DNA of 64,000 nucleotides from positions 372,001-436,000 of the forward strand of contig JAGIAT010000004.1 of the NCBI GenBank assembly GCA_017744715.1. Reading direction: 5' to 3'. The DNA comes from Niabella sp. (GTDB taxonomy: Bacteria > Bacteroidota > Bacteroidia > Chitinophagales > Chitinophagaceae). How positions within the stretch are numbered: position 1 is the stretch's first letter; each line of letters opens with the position of its first letter. The position numbers and the translations under genes are program-made. This document shows positions 17,221-27,600 of this stretch, in pieces. Below the pieces are notes generated by a model. It made no database searches, had not been told where the DNA came from, and worked only from the letters and a program-made list of their open reading frames with translations.

Positions 17221-17322
17221 ATGGAGCCTGTAAAAAGCGGTATGAAGCCAGGTTCGACAGGAGCTGCTTTCTTCCCTTTGCCGGGTAATGAAATCACCTT
17301 TAAAACAAGGCGTATGCGATAA
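17221..17322 (+). CDS. Candidate 33-residue peptide upstream of ATP-grasp ligase
   Basis: A short reading frame begins with ATG at 17221 after an A-rich leader (AAACAAAACAAAT), which resembles Bacteroidota translation starts, and ends with TAA at 17320-17322. The peptide starts MEPVKSGMKPGSTG and ends with a basic KTRRMR tail; it has no Cys and no signal peptide. It lies 125 bases before the ATP-grasp gene on the same strand. It may be a genuine small product, even a substrate of the neighbouring ligases, or chance. No family is recognised. Confidence 0.3.
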   Translation: MEPVKSGMKPGSTGAAFFPLPGNEITFKTRRMR

Positions 17323-17447
17323 CAACAAACTACAGAGGATCTTTCCCCTCATTCCCGGATCATTATTTACAGACACCGGCCTGCAGCCCAGTGCGGCCAT
17401 AGATCATTAAACCGGTTCTGCACGGCAGAACAATAAACAATAAGAAA

Positions 17448-18386
17448 ATGAAAAAAATCGGAATTCTATTTGGGAAAGAACGCTCTTTCCCGGAAGCATT
17501 TGTGCAGCGGGTAAACAGCAAGGGAATCGACGGAATTGTTGCAGAACCTGTGCGGATCGACAAGGCCCTGCAAGGACAACCTTCCGGCTACGCGGTGATC
17601 ATTGACCGCATCAGCCAGGACGTTCCATTTTACCGTACCTGGTTAAAGAATGCGGCGGTAACCGGTACGGCAGTAATCAATAACCCCTTCTGGTGGAGCG
17701 CCGATGATAAATATTTTAATAATTGCCTGATGACGCAGATTGGGGTACCGGTGCCTAAAACAGCGATTCTTCCTTCGCATGACCGGCCGGACGATACTTC
17801 CGACGAGTCGTTCAGCAACCTTGCCTACCCCCTCGACTGGGAAGGCATCTTCAGGGAAGTAGGTTTTCCGGCGTATATGAAACCCTTTGCCGGAGGCGGG
17901 TGGAAAAATGTGTACAAATTACATGATAAAGAAGAATTCTTTGAAAAACACCGCGAAACCGGTCAGCTGGTGATGCTCTTGCAGGAGGAAATTGTTTTTG
18001 AAGAATATTACCGCTGTTATTGCATCGGCGGAAAACATGTTCGCATTATGCCGTATGAGCCCCGCAACCCACACCACCTGCGTTATGTGGCAGATTTTGC
18101 ACCTACGGCGGAAAAGTTGCAGGAGATGACGGATATTGTACTGAAAATAAACCGGTACCTGGGCTACGACTTCAACACGGTGGAACTGGCATTGCGGAAC
18201 GGTGTTCCTTATGCGATCGATTTCTGCAACCCTGCCCCCGACGCGGACATAAAAAGCGTGGGCGCCGAAAATTTTGAATGGGTGGTGGAAACAGCTGCCA
18301 GTTACGCGATCGAAAAAGCGCTGGCCAATAATGGCGGCGACAATCTGACCTGGGGCGAGTATGTAAAGAGAAGCGCGGGAAAATAA
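17448..18386 (+). CDS. ATP-grasp family carboxylate-amine/thiol ligase
   Basis: A 312-residue RimK/GshB-like ATP-grasp protein. It starts MKKIGILFGKERSFP with a Rossmann-like pre-ATP-grasp domain. The ATP-grasp region has MKPFAGGGWKNVYKL (lysine and glycine-rich loop), LLQEEIVFEEYYRCYCIGG (hinge and acidic residues) and, near the C-terminus, the metal and substrate motif AIDFCNPAPD. Such enzymes activate a carboxylate as acyl phosphate and join it to an amine. The substrate cannot be read from the sequence. It is followed by a second, unrelated amide ligase (GCS2 type) on the same strand and faces an esterase gene, so the three probably act in one small-molecule or peptide-modification pathway. 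Confidence 0.85.
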   Translation: MKKIGILFGKERSFPEAFVQRVNSKGIDGIVAEPVRIDKALQGQPSGYAVIIDRISQDVPFYRTWLKNAAVTGTAVINNPFWWSADDKYFNNCLMTQIGVPVPKTAILPSHDRPDDTSDESFSNLAYPLDWEGIFREVGFPAYMKPFAGGGWKNVYKLHDKEEFFEKHRETGQLVMLLQEEIVFEEYYRCYCIGGKHVRIMPYEPRNPHHLRYVADFAPTAEKLQEMTDIVLKINRYLGYDFNTVELALRNGVPYAIDFCNPAPDADIKSVGAENFEWVVETAASYAIEKALANNGGDNLTWGEYVKRSAGK

Positions 18387-18391
18387 ATTTT

Positions 18392-18571
18392 AAAATGTGA
18401 TAATGTGGAAATGTGATAGTTATTCATCCGCCAGGCAACTGTCCGCATTTACAAAGTCAGTTGATTTTCCTTAGAAGTGTCCCAAGGCTCGAAGTGCTCC
18501 TTCGGAGCGTCTCGATGCCCCTAAAAATTTTCAGATTGCCGCATTTTCATATTTCCATACCATCACATTTT
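18392..18571. repeat. 180-bp inverted-repeat element with internal hairpin (MITE/REP-like)
   Basis: A 29-base arm at 18392-18420 beginning AAAATGTGAT recurs in inverted orientation at 18543-18571, with about 23 of 29 bases matching. Both arms are made of 8-base AATGTGAT-like units. Between them is a hairpin core at 18489-18515 with a perfect GCTCC/GGAGC stem (18496-18508) inside outer TCGA ends. The element fills almost the whole gap between the ATP-grasp and GCS2 ligase genes. No transposase is present, so if mobile it is non-autonomous. Two-base target duplications were not evident. Confidence 0.5.
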
Positions 18572-18585
18572 CACATTAATAAAAA

Positions 18586-19695
18586 ATGAGCATTAATTAC
18601 AAAACATTCACGCTTGGCGTGGAAGAGGAATACATGGTTTTGGACAACCAGACCTTTGAATTAAAAAGTCATGAGCAAAAGATTGTACAGGAGGGGCAGA
18701 AGATCATTAAGGATAAGGTAAAAGCAGAGATGCACCAGGCGGTGGTGGAAGTAGGCACCGATATCTGCCAGGACATTGATGAGGCTTATAATGACGTGGC
18801 ACTGCTGCGTAAGACCATATCGGATATTGCCGGCTCCCTCGATCTTACCCTTGGTGCATCCGGCACGCATCCCTTCAGCCATTGGGAAAAGCAACTGATC
18901 ACCGATCATATCCGGTATAACGAAATTGTAGCCGAACTACAGGAAGCGGCGCGTAGTAATCTCATCTTCGGACTGCACGTGCATGTAGGTATGGAAAGCC
19001 GGGAGCTGGCCAATCATATTGCCAACTCAACGCGGTACTTCCTCCCGCATATTTTTGCATTGAGCACCAACTCGCCCTTCTGGGAAGGAAGGACCACCGG
19101 TTATAAATCGTACCGCACCAAGGTGTTTGACAAGTTTCCCCGTACCGGCATTCCCGATGCATTTGAAAGTATTGAAGCCTACGACAACTATGTAAAAATG
19201 CTGATCAAAACCAACTGCATCGATAATGCCAAAAAGATCTGGTGGGATCTGCGGGTGCATCCATTTTTCAACACCGTAGAATTCCGGATTTGCGATATCC
19301 CGATGACGGTAGATGAAACCATTACCATTGCCGCCCTGTTCCAGGCCATTTGCGCCCGGATCTATATGCTGCGCAGTAAAAATCTGAATTTCATCCAATA
19401 CTCACGCCCGCTCATTAATGAAAATAAATGGCGGGCCAGCCGTTATGGTATCGATGGCTACCTGATCGATTTTGGAAAGGAAGAAGAGGTGAATACCCGC
19501 GCACTGATTTACGAACTACTGGATTTCCTGGACCCCGTGATCGACCACCTGGGTAGCCGGCATCGTATTGAACATGTGCATAAGATCCTGGAGCGCGGCA
19601 CCGGCGCCGACCGGCAGCTGGCCCTCTTTGAGCAAACGAAAAACCTTACCGATGTAGGCCGGTATATCAGTGAAAGTTTTTTGGAGGGGCTGTAA
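18586..19695 (+). CDS. YbdK/GCS2-family carboxylate-amine ligase
   Basis: A 369-residue member of the glutamate-cysteine ligase family 2 (COG2170, YbdK) with the glutamine-synthetase-like fold. Signature motifs are FTLGVEEEYMVLD near the N-terminus (metal-binding glutamates), GTHPFSHWEKQ, GLHVHVG, KSYRTKVFDKFPRTGIPD, and WDLRVHPFFNTVEFRICD. YbdK has weak glutamate-cysteine ligase activity, but most family members have unknown substrates. The start at 18586 (MSINYKTFTLG) fits. It follows the ATP-grasp ligase on the same strand, separated by the inverted-repeat element, and ends before a strong shared terminator. Confidence 0.92.
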   Translation: MSINYKTFTLGVEEEYMVLDNQTFELKSHEQKIVQEGQKIIKDKVKAEMHQAVVEVGTDICQDIDEAYNDVALLRKTISDIAGSLDLTLGASGTHPFSHWEKQLITDHIRYNEIVAELQEAARSNLIFGLHVHVGMESRELANHIANSTRYFLPHIFALSTNSPFWEGRTTGYKSYRTKVFDKFPRTGIPDAFESIEAYDNYVKMLIKTNCIDNAKKIWWDLRVHPFFNTVEFRICDIPMTVDETITIAALFQAICARIYMLRSKNLNFIQYSRPLINENKWRASRYGIDGYLIDFGKEEEVNTRALIYELLDFLDPVIDHLGSRHRIEHVHKILERGTGADRQLALFEQTKNLTDVGRYISESFLEGL

Positions 19696-19755
19696 CCCAA
19701 ATTTCCGGGCCATCCTGATGCGTTATTAAAAAGCTGCCGGGAGCTTTCAAAGAAA

Positions 19756-19792
19756 ATGCCCGCAACCTGTATAAGCTACAGGTTGCGGGCAT
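19756..19792. terminator. Strong hairpin between convergent genes
   Basis: A perfect 16-bp stem (ATGCCCGCAACCTGTA and its complement) with loop TAAGC. The minus-strand side is followed by TTTTCTTT, so it terminates the GHL10 operon, and it can also stop readthrough from the GCS2 gene. A smaller hairpin (AAAGCT/AGCTTT) precedes it at 19730-19747. Confidence 0.85.
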
Positions 19793-19816
19793 CGCTATTA
19801 GCAACACCGTGGTTGA

Positions 19817-21256
19817 TTACTTCGTTATCACTTTAGAAGCCTTGCTTTCTTTATTATCGCTATTAATGGTGGTTACGCAATAATGCCCGGCTGCTGTAGC
19901 ATCGGCGGTATGCCCGCCGGTAATAGCCAGTACTTTTGCCTCCTGTTTCAGATCGGCCGTAAAATAAACGACAGACCGTGTATTTCCCGCCGCATCCCAT
20001 TTCAGGCTGTTTCCTTCAATACGAACATTTTGCGGCTCCGCCGGATCGGCAGCAACGCTCCGTCCTAAAAACGGTATCACCGTAGGTGTATTCCAAAGCG
20101 TGGCCAGCTTATCGGTAATACCGATGGGATTGGTCATGATATATTTGGCGCTGTACAACAAATGCCCTACGGAAGCCTTGTATTTTTTTGTCAGGGCCAG
20201 TTGCTTTTCCAGTTCATTTACCGACTGGAACCCAGCGGGTGCAGCAGGATCGCCAAACCGGTAATACCCATAGCCCACCATCATTGCAGCCTGGTAGCGG
20301 AACTGGTGCCACCATTGCAGGCGTTCTTTAAAGTCGTTGGATGCAGCGCCTATCTGCTGGTAAAGTTGGGGAATGATAATATCCAGCCAGCCTTCCCGGT
20401 TCCACTTCAACACATCCGCGTATAAAGTATTGTAGTTGTAGGTATCGCTGGCAGCGGGCGATATGGAAAACACCACTTCCGGCCGGGTAGCCACAATTAC
20501 ATCATGTACGCCTTTAATGGCCTTGTTCACATTCTCCCTTCTGAAGTTTTCAATTGAAGCAATGCCTGCTCCATACTTTGTATAGTCTGCATTATCCGAA
20601 ACCATGGTACCGGCTGTTGAAGGATCCGGATAAAAATAATCATCAAAATGAATGCCGTCCACATCATACCTGGTAATGATATCTTTTACAATATCGGCCA
20701 GTCTTTGCCGTACTTCAGGAACCGCGGGGTTGTAGATCTGGATTTTTTCATGGCTTACCACCCAGTCTGGCTGAACCGACGGGTGCAGGGCCGGATAGGC
20801 CGAGGTACTGCTGGCGCGTGTAGCAATACGGTAAGGGTTTAACCAGGCATGAAATTCCATGCCCCGGGCATGTGCTTCATCCAGCATAAACTTAAGCACA
20901 TCATAACCGGGATCTTTTCCTCTTGTACCGGTAATGGCGGCACTCCAGGGTTCATAAGGTGAATTGTAGAAGGCATCGCCCATACCTTTTATCTGCACAA
21001 AAACGGCATTGATATTTAACTGCTGAAACCGGTTCAGGTAATCGATATACTGCTGCTTCTGCGTAGCCATATTATATTGATCCTGCGGCCAATCCAGCCC
21101 CCAGGCAGTGGTTACCCATACAGCCCGCATTTCCTTTTTGGGGATGGTAAATGCAGCTGCCTGGGGTTCGGGGCCCACACCATCATCATCTTTTTTACAT
21201 GCGTTCAGCCCCAGTATGAACGCTGCAATTATAAAAAGCCAGCTAATCTTTTTCAT
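19817..21256 (-). CDS. GHL10 (DUF187) family glycosyl hydrolase-like lipoprotein
   Basis: A 479-residue exported lipoprotein with lipobox LNAC (Cys20). The catalytic-type domain starts with REMRAVWVTT-like KKEMRAVWVTTAWGLDWP and runs to about residue 370 as a TIM barrel with FHAWLNPYRI and VDGIHFDDYFYP, the signature of the glycosyl hydrolase-like 10 family (YngK type). The last 90 residues form a beta-sandwich of fibronectin-III type. It is the final gene of SusCD locus 1, so it probably acts on the glycan that this locus imports, at the cell surface or in the periplasm. The linkage cleaved is not predictable. Confidence 0.9.
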   Translation of the reverse strand: MKKISWLFIIAAFILGLNACKKDDDGVGPEPQAAAFTIPKKEMRAVWVTTAWGLDWPQDQYNMATQKQQYIDYLNRFQQLNINAVFVQIKGMGDAFYNSPYEPWSAAITGTRGKDPGYDVLKFMLDEAHARGMEFHAWLNPYRIATRASSTSAYPALHPSVQPDWVVSHEKIQIYNPAVPEVRQRLADIVKDIITRYDVDGIHFDDYFYPDPSTAGTMVSDNADYTKYGAGIASIENFRRENVNKAIKGVHDVIVATRPEVVFSISPAASDTYNYNTLYADVLKWNREGWLDIIIPQLYQQIGAASNDFKERLQWWHQFRYQAAMMVGYGYYRFGDPAAPAGFQSVNELEKQLALTKKYKASVGHLLYSAKYIMTNPIGITDKLATLWNTPTVIPFLGRSVAADPAEPQNVRIEGNSLKWDAAGNTRSVVYFTADLKQEAKVLAITGGHTADATAAGHYCVTTINSDNKESKASKVITK

Positions 21257-21317
21257 ATCCTATATTTAGTTGTCCGCTCCTGGCGGGATGTATAAATGTT
21301 CCTCAATAACCGTTACA

Positions 21318-22757
21318 TTAGTCGTCCAGCGCTTTTTTCGGGAAATCGATCACTACAAAGCCGGCATCCGTATGCGCGGCATACAAGGTAAGTTTTGCAT
21401 CTTTTCCTTCGCTGTCCTTCGTAATCGACCATCTTGTTTGAAGAAAGCAGTTTGCGGTAACCGGCCCCAGTAAAGAATACTGATATACCGGTGCCTTGTC
21501 CGGCCGTGCATTAAACAGTTCCAGCGCTTCCCTGGTTGTACCTCCTTTTGAAATATCATACACATACAATACCACGGGTTCGGTACCCGTTCTGGCAGCA
21601 GTGGTCATGATCAGGTAACGTTCCCCGTTAAAGTTGATCACATGCGCATCCGATCCTCTCAATGGCACGGCATCATTACTTAATGCATAAGAAACCACTG
21701 CCGATTCGTTGGCCAGCCGGATGGGCGCATCATACCCGGTATAAATATAATCGGATGTATTTACTACGCGGTTAAAAGACATCACATAACTGGAGCCGGT
21801 TGCGCTCACGAATGCTGCAGGCTCTGAAATTTGCGTATAACCGGTAACCTTCACCCGAACAACCCTTGTAGCCGCGTTATCTCCAAAAAAGAAATACCCG
21901 TTTCCATCACTATCAAGGTTTGCAGACATATTATCTCCAAGTCGCACACCGCCGTCCGGCACCACTAAACTGGCAATCAGCTCCGGCGCAGCAGCAGGAT
22001 TTGTCCAGTGATATATTTTTAACGGGGAAGCTGCAGAGTTGCCCGATAGATTGACTATATATGTATGTCCGTTTACCTGTGCACCGGCACATACCGGAAA
22101 GGTTCCTCCGCTTACGCCCGCCTGATTCAGTGGAATGGGATCTATAATGTTTTTCCTCAGGTCCGACGCCTTCAGCAGGTGCGACCCGCCGGCAGCCCGG
22201 GTTACAACCAGTACATATTCACCATCAAATCCGGACCCTCTGGTTAATGCGCCCGTAAAAGAAGGGTATACCGGATTTCCCAGTTCGTTGTTCGTATAAT
22301 CGGAGATCTGCGGCTTTCCAAAGTCAGCCCCATATACCGGTATATTCAACCGCACTGTTACAAAGTATTCGCGAAACCGCTGGTTGTTCACCACCTTCAA
22401 TATCTGGGTAAGCGATGATTTCCCTCCCATGAAAAAGGGATTGTCTTCTTTGAAATCAAATTTGTAGGACGTTTTTTCCAGTACAGCCCCATCCGACATT
22501 ACGCCTTCAAACCGGAGATCATTAAAGTTGGACAAAGTATCCAAACGGGGAAAGGAAATGGTTTTCCTGTTTTCGTCAATCACACCCTCCACAACCGTAC
22601 TGCCATTAGCTCCGGCATTTACGATCTTTATCGTTTTTAACAATACCCCATCCGAAGAATCTACATTTTTAGGATATTTTTTTTGACATGCAACAATAAA
22701 TAATAGCATTAATAATGCGATCATCGTTGCAGGACTCTTAAAAATAAATTTTGCCAT
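21318..22757 (-). CDS. DUF4623/DUF5018-like surface lipoprotein
   Basis: A 479-residue lipoprotein (lipobox IVAC, Cys24). After a DUF5018-like N-terminal beta-sandwich (about 35-145, ending VNNQRFREYFVTVRL) comes a propeller-like region with repeated beta motifs (GEYVLVVTRAAGG, DSDGNGYFFFGDNAATRVVRV, MTTAARTGTEPVVLYVYD). This arrangement is typical of DUF4623 proteins found next to SusD in glycan uptake loci. It lies 37 bp after SusD and 61 bp before the GHL10 gene. A role in binding glycan at the surface is inferred from this position. The domain assignment is moderately sure. Confidence 0.7.
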   Translation of the reverse strand: MAKFIFKSPATMIALLMLLFIVACQKKYPKNVDSSDGVLLKTIKIVNAGANGSTVVEGVIDENRKTISFPRLDTLSNFNDLRFEGVMSDGAVLEKTSYKFDFKEDNPFFMGGKSSLTQILKVVNNQRFREYFVTVRLNIPVYGADFGKPQISDYTNNELGNPVYPSFTGALTRGSGFDGEYVLVVTRAAGGSHLLKASDLRKNIIDPIPLNQAGVSGGTFPVCAGAQVNGHTYIVNLSGNSAASPLKIYHWTNPAAAPELIASLVVPDGGVRLGDNMSANLDSDGNGYFFFGDNAATRVVRVKVTGYTQISEPAAFVSATGSSYVMSFNRVVNTSDYIYTGYDAPIRLANESAVVSYALSNDAVPLRGSDAHVINFNGERYLIMTTAARTGTEPVVLYVYDISKGGTTREALELFNARPDKAPVYQYSLLGPVTANCFLQTRWSITKDSEGKDAKLTLYAAHTDAGFVVIDFPKKALDD

Positions 22758-22794
22758 CCTTATATGTTTTAAAATTTATTACGCAATTATTTCA

Positions 22795-24594
22795 TCATTG
22801 ATATGCAGGCCAGCCTTCCGTCTGTTGCAATGAATATCCTTTGCTCTTGTAATCATCCATTTGATTTTTGCCAACCGGCGACAGGTAGGGATTTACTCCA
22901 TTCAGATTCAGGAACGGCAGCCGGCCATTGGTATTGGTACCCCGGTAAAATCCTTTTAAGGTAGCACCGTTGTTCCCATTATAAACAATTGCAGAACCGG
23001 TAAGCGGTACCACCGAGATCTGCCCCACCTTGGCCGGAACCAACTCGGTTGGTAACTCGGCGGAGAAGTTCACCCAGCCGCCGGATAACAGATCCGGTTT
23101 CGCATCGGTATCCATATAATCTAATTTCTTCCAGCGTTTCAGATCCTGGTAACGGGAATATTCAAAAACGAATTCCATCCGGCGCTCTCTCCGGATCTCC
23201 CACTGCAACGCCGGAACTGAAGGATCTCTTGCCGGATCATTGGGAAGATTTGCAAGACTTAAAGCAGCTGTTTTAACTACTCCCCTTGCTACAGCCTCTG
23301 GTGCCAGCGGCCGGTTCCGGATCTTATTTACAGACGCATCAATGTCTGCTTGTGTAGCTGTTCCTAATTCGGCCCTGGCCTCAATCCAGTTTAATAACAC
23401 TTCTGCATACCGGAAAACCGGATAGTCTGTTTGATTTTTATTGGAGGTAAACTCCACCGGTACAGAACCGCCGGCATCAACCGTAGCCACCACGCTCCTG
23501 GGCAAAAACTTATTAATATACCAGTAGGAGGCCCGGTTCCTGACATTGGGTTTATAGTAAAATGTTGCTTCCAGGCGTGAATCCCTTGTTTTGATCATGT
23601 TAGATAAGGTAAAATCGCCGGCGTTGGCAACGGTGGCATTCTGATAGGCGTTTCCATCCACACAAATAAAGGATTTGATCAGATCCGTAGTAGGTCCAAA
23701 AGCAACCGACTCCGATAAATTATTATTGGTTGCAACGGCATGTGTTACCCCAACGGCCGGATCATAATGCCGGTACATGATAACGTCTTTATTACCCGCC
23801 AATGTATTGGAGGTAAACAGGGTTCTGAAATCGGTCACAATATCATACTTGCCGCTTTTGATGACCAGGTCTGCAGCATCCTGCGCCAGCTGGAAAAACT
23901 TGCCGGCACGGGTAGCATTATTATAGTAGTATTTTTGCCAGGAGCCTTCAAACAGTGCGATACGGGAGGTAAAGGCCGCCACGATATACCGATTTACCTG
24001 CTGATCTCCGTCAGCCAGACGTACATTGTCCAGTGCAAATTTCAGATCGTCGTATACCGCATCCATTACCTGGTTACGCGGGTTACGGGGCTTATAAAGA
24101 TCGGGCAGGTCCGTATCCACAGGTACATAATCAAAATACGGCACATCCCCATAAGCAGTGGCCAGCTGTGCATACTCCATCCCTCTGAAAAAGCGGCCAA
24201 TACCCGTCCAGTGATTATAGGCTTCTTCCGACAAGACATTCTTCATCCTGGTTTTTATGCGGTCCAGCATGATATTGATCGAACGCAGCGTGCTCATGCC
24301 CCAGATCCCACTATTGGGCACGGCTCTTGTAAAATTGCCCTGGTTACCCATCAGGAACACATCATCGCTAAAGGTAAAGCCCAGGAGTGCCGCATTCGAT
24401 TCCGCACTGAACTGAGTTCCGTAACCCACAAAATAAGCCGGGTAATACTTATTGGCATATAGCCGTACGTTACCCTCCGAGCTCCAGGCAGTTTCATCAT
24501 TTTCACTTGTCAGCGGCTGCCGGTCCAAAAATTTTTTACAACCAGTGGCAGCTACCAGCAGTAACACCAGTATGAATGTATATTTCTGTTTCAT
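22795..24594 (-). CDS. SusD/RagB-family nutrient-binding lipoprotein (locus 1)
   Basis: A 599-residue SusD-like protein: signal peptide and lipobox ATGC (Cys19), KKFLDRQPLT at the mature N-terminus, TPR-like helices (FFRGMEYAQLATAYGDVPYFD) and the C-terminal SusD block (FRYAEVLLNWIEARAELG, LQWEIRRERRMEFVFEYSRYQDLKRW). SusD proteins cap the SusC transporter at the cell surface and bind the glycan. It follows SusC by 30 bp, in the usual order. It belongs to the same subfamily as the SusD of locus 2 at 40444-42111. Confidence 0.96.
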   Translation of the reverse strand: MKQKYTFILVLLLVAATGCKKFLDRQPLTSENDETAWSSEGNVRLYANKYYPAYFVGYGTQFSAESNAALLGFTFSDDVFLMGNQGNFTRAVPNSGIWGMSTLRSINIMLDRIKTRMKNVLSEEAYNHWTGIGRFFRGMEYAQLATAYGDVPYFDYVPVDTDLPDLYKPRNPRNQVMDAVYDDLKFALDNVRLADGDQQVNRYIVAAFTSRIALFEGSWQKYYYNNATRAGKFFQLAQDAADLVIKSGKYDIVTDFRTLFTSNTLAGNKDVIMYRHYDPAVGVTHAVATNNNLSESVAFGPTTDLIKSFICVDGNAYQNATVANAGDFTLSNMIKTRDSRLEATFYYKPNVRNRASYWYINKFLPRSVVATVDAGGSVPVEFTSNKNQTDYPVFRYAEVLLNWIEARAELGTATQADIDASVNKIRNRPLAPEAVARGVVKTAALSLANLPNDPARDPSVPALQWEIRRERRMEFVFEYSRYQDLKRWKKLDYMDTDAKPDLLSGGWVNFSAELPTELVPAKVGQISVVPLTGSAIVYNGNNGATLKGFYRGTNTNGRLPFLNLNGVNPYLSPVGKNQMDDYKSKGYSLQQTEGWPAYQ

Positions 24595-24624
24595 CTTTTA
24601 TTTTTAAATTGAAGGACAAGAAAT

Positions 24625-27600
24625 TTAGAATCCAACGTTTATACCTACAGAGGCTATTTTAAAGGTAGGGTTCGATGTACCGGTACGCCCCAGGTTATAG
24701 TTACCATCTCCTCTCAGCATGGAAACCCCGGAAATGGCTTCAGGGTCAATGGGCAGTCCTCTCAGCTTATCAAATGTGATAAAGTTCTCCATGGATACAT
24801 AGAGACGGGCCTGCTTCATCCGTACCCGACGCAATATATTTTCCGCGACCGTATATCCCAATGTAATATTCTTTACCCGGAAATAGGCCATATTGAGCAG
24901 GTAACGGGTTTGCGGCACCATTACAAAGCCGGAGTTTGAGCCGCCCATATCCCAGGCCCGCGGATAAAATGCGTCTGTACGATCAGCTCTCCAGTAGTTC
25001 CCTGCAATGGCCTGAGGCATGGCGCCTTCTTTTGCAAAATAGCCCGGGATGGCCAGCTGCCCGGATCCCCAGATGCTTCTTTTGCCCACGCCCTGTCCCA
25101 TTACGGAAAAGTCAAAGGATTTATAATCGAGTGCAATGCGGAAACCATACTCGTATCTCGGCAACACGTTTCCAATTACTACCCGGTCTCCGGGGTCCCC
25201 AAAGGTGCTTTTACCCGGAGTAATATACCCATCCCCGTTTACATCCACAAACTTTACATCACCGGGGCTAACGAGTAAGATCTGATTGCCGTCTTCGAAG
25301 AAGGTTTGATACACCGGGTTGTCTCCCGCCAGTTTATTGGTACGCTTTGCCGAGCCCTGCCATACGATTGTTTCCTGTACAAAATTCCCGTTGGCATCAT
25401 ATACAAAATCTTCTTTCTGGTACAGCCGGTCGGTTACATAACCGTAAATATCCCCATACCTTTTTCCCGTAACAAAGGTGTTATCCACCGACCGGTTTTC
25501 CCAGGGCGTATTCCAATCTGCAGCTTTGGTAATCACCGTAGTAGCATCTGAAAGGTTTGCTGAAAGATTTAAGCCAAGCCCGCTTTGAAAGCGGTGATTA
25601 AAGTCGAAGGCAATTTCCCATCCAGTCGTCCGCAAATTCCCGTAGTTCCCCTGCGGGGCGCCTGCGCCAAATGTTGCAGGAAGTGCCTGCCCTCCGATGA
25701 TCATGTTCTTTGTTTCCCTGCTGTACCAGTCGAACACAATACCGAATTTATTTTTAAAGAAGCGCAGATCAGCGCCAAAGTCTAAGGTTTGTATATCCTG
25801 CCAGCCGATACCTGCAGATACCGGACCAGGAGTTCCGATTTGAAATACCTGCTGTCCCACACTCGTTAACCAGCTGTTTTGAGAAATATCCATCAAAGAC
25901 ATATACAACCCATTATCTACAGACTGATCGCCAATGGAACCCCAGGAGCCCCTGAGTTTGGCAAAGCTCAGAACAGGTTTCAGCCCTTTCATAAACGCCT
26001 CATCACTCAGTACCCAACCGGCTGAAAAAGAGGGATACCACTTCCAGCGCATAAATGCAGGGAACTTTGAAGTAGCATCATAACGAAGATTGCCTTCAAT
26101 GAGATACCTGTTGTTAAACGCATAATTGATACGTCCGAAATAGCCCAATTGAGAATCCCAATCGGCATCACCATTTCCTTTTTGATTACCTACAGCAAAC
26201 TTGAATTGCGGGTCATTTTTGATCAACTGCATTTTCTGGACGGTATCCGTGGTCCATTTGTTGGTAACAATATTGGTACCGAGTGTGAACCTGAAATCAT
26301 GCAACGTACCGAGTTTCAGGTTATATACAGAGTAGGCATTTACCGTATGCCTTTGCGCCATCATGGTAATTTGCTTCACATAACTTTGCTCATTGGTTAC
26401 ATAATTTACCAGCGGGAACCGGTAGCCGGGGATTCCCGCAGAGTCGGTAACATTGCCCGCATCATCCACATACACACGGTCTCCGTCATCATCTAACCAC
26501 GGCACAGCTGCATACCAGGGCTCACGCAGTGATGTAGCGAAAAGCGCGGAATTCTGCCTGTTATTGCGCGAGTCATAAGTATAATCTGCAATGATCTGCC
26601 AATTCTTTGTAACATCAATGGTAGTACCAAAATTCACGTTCAGGTATTTATTCTTCTGATAAGCAGTCGGCGCATTCTTTGCGTCCCAGTAAGGATCCCG
26701 GATCTCTTCACCCAATTCTTTCACGCCTGTGGGAAACAACAGGCTCCAGCGATATAAGTACAGCCAGGGATCCGCTCCAAAACCGGAGGCGGTATTGGTG
26801 GAATTGGGATAACGTTTGGTCCTGTCGGAATACATCATCCCTGCTCTTACCGTAACATAATCATTCACTTTTGTAGAAACCTTGAGATTAGCTGTATAGC
26901 GGGTAAAATCATCGTGCTCCGCTGGTTTCATCATTCCCTCCTGGCCCAGGTATCCAAAACCCACATTATAGGTAGTGTTGTTGGTCCTTCCATTCAAAGA
27001 GATATTGTGGTTTTGTGTAAAACTGTATTTTTTGATCATGGCATCAATCGGATCATAGATCCGGTAACCATATTTATCGGTGCCGTTAAAGTACCAATCC
27101 CGGCCATACACCACCGGGTCCGTTGATTTTACCGTATTGCCGTACAGGCGCTGCCATTCCCGGGCTTTTTCCAGGCTGGCACTATCCAGCCTCCAGAATC
27201 CGCCGGCCGGTCCGGAGCCCTTCATATTCTTTTGCGCATCCAGGGTATATTGCAGCCCGTCTATCCCCGCCAGTTCCAGGTCCTTAAACGGTGTTTGCCA
27301 GGACAGGTTGGTGCTGTACGTAAGCGTATTCCCCTGCGTTTTTGTACCTTTTTTCATGGTGATGAGGATCACTCCAAAGGCCGCTTTTGCACCGTAGATC
27401 GATGCAGAGGCTGCATCCTTCAGCACGGTAACACTTTCCACATCATTGGGATTCAGGTCCTGGATGCTGGGCACTTCCACATTATCCACCAGGATGAGGG
27501 GCTGACTGGATCCCTGTATGGAACCGATAAAGCCACGGATATTGATCAGCGGATCTGAACCTACTTCCCCGCTGGGAATCCGAATGGATAAACCCGGAAC

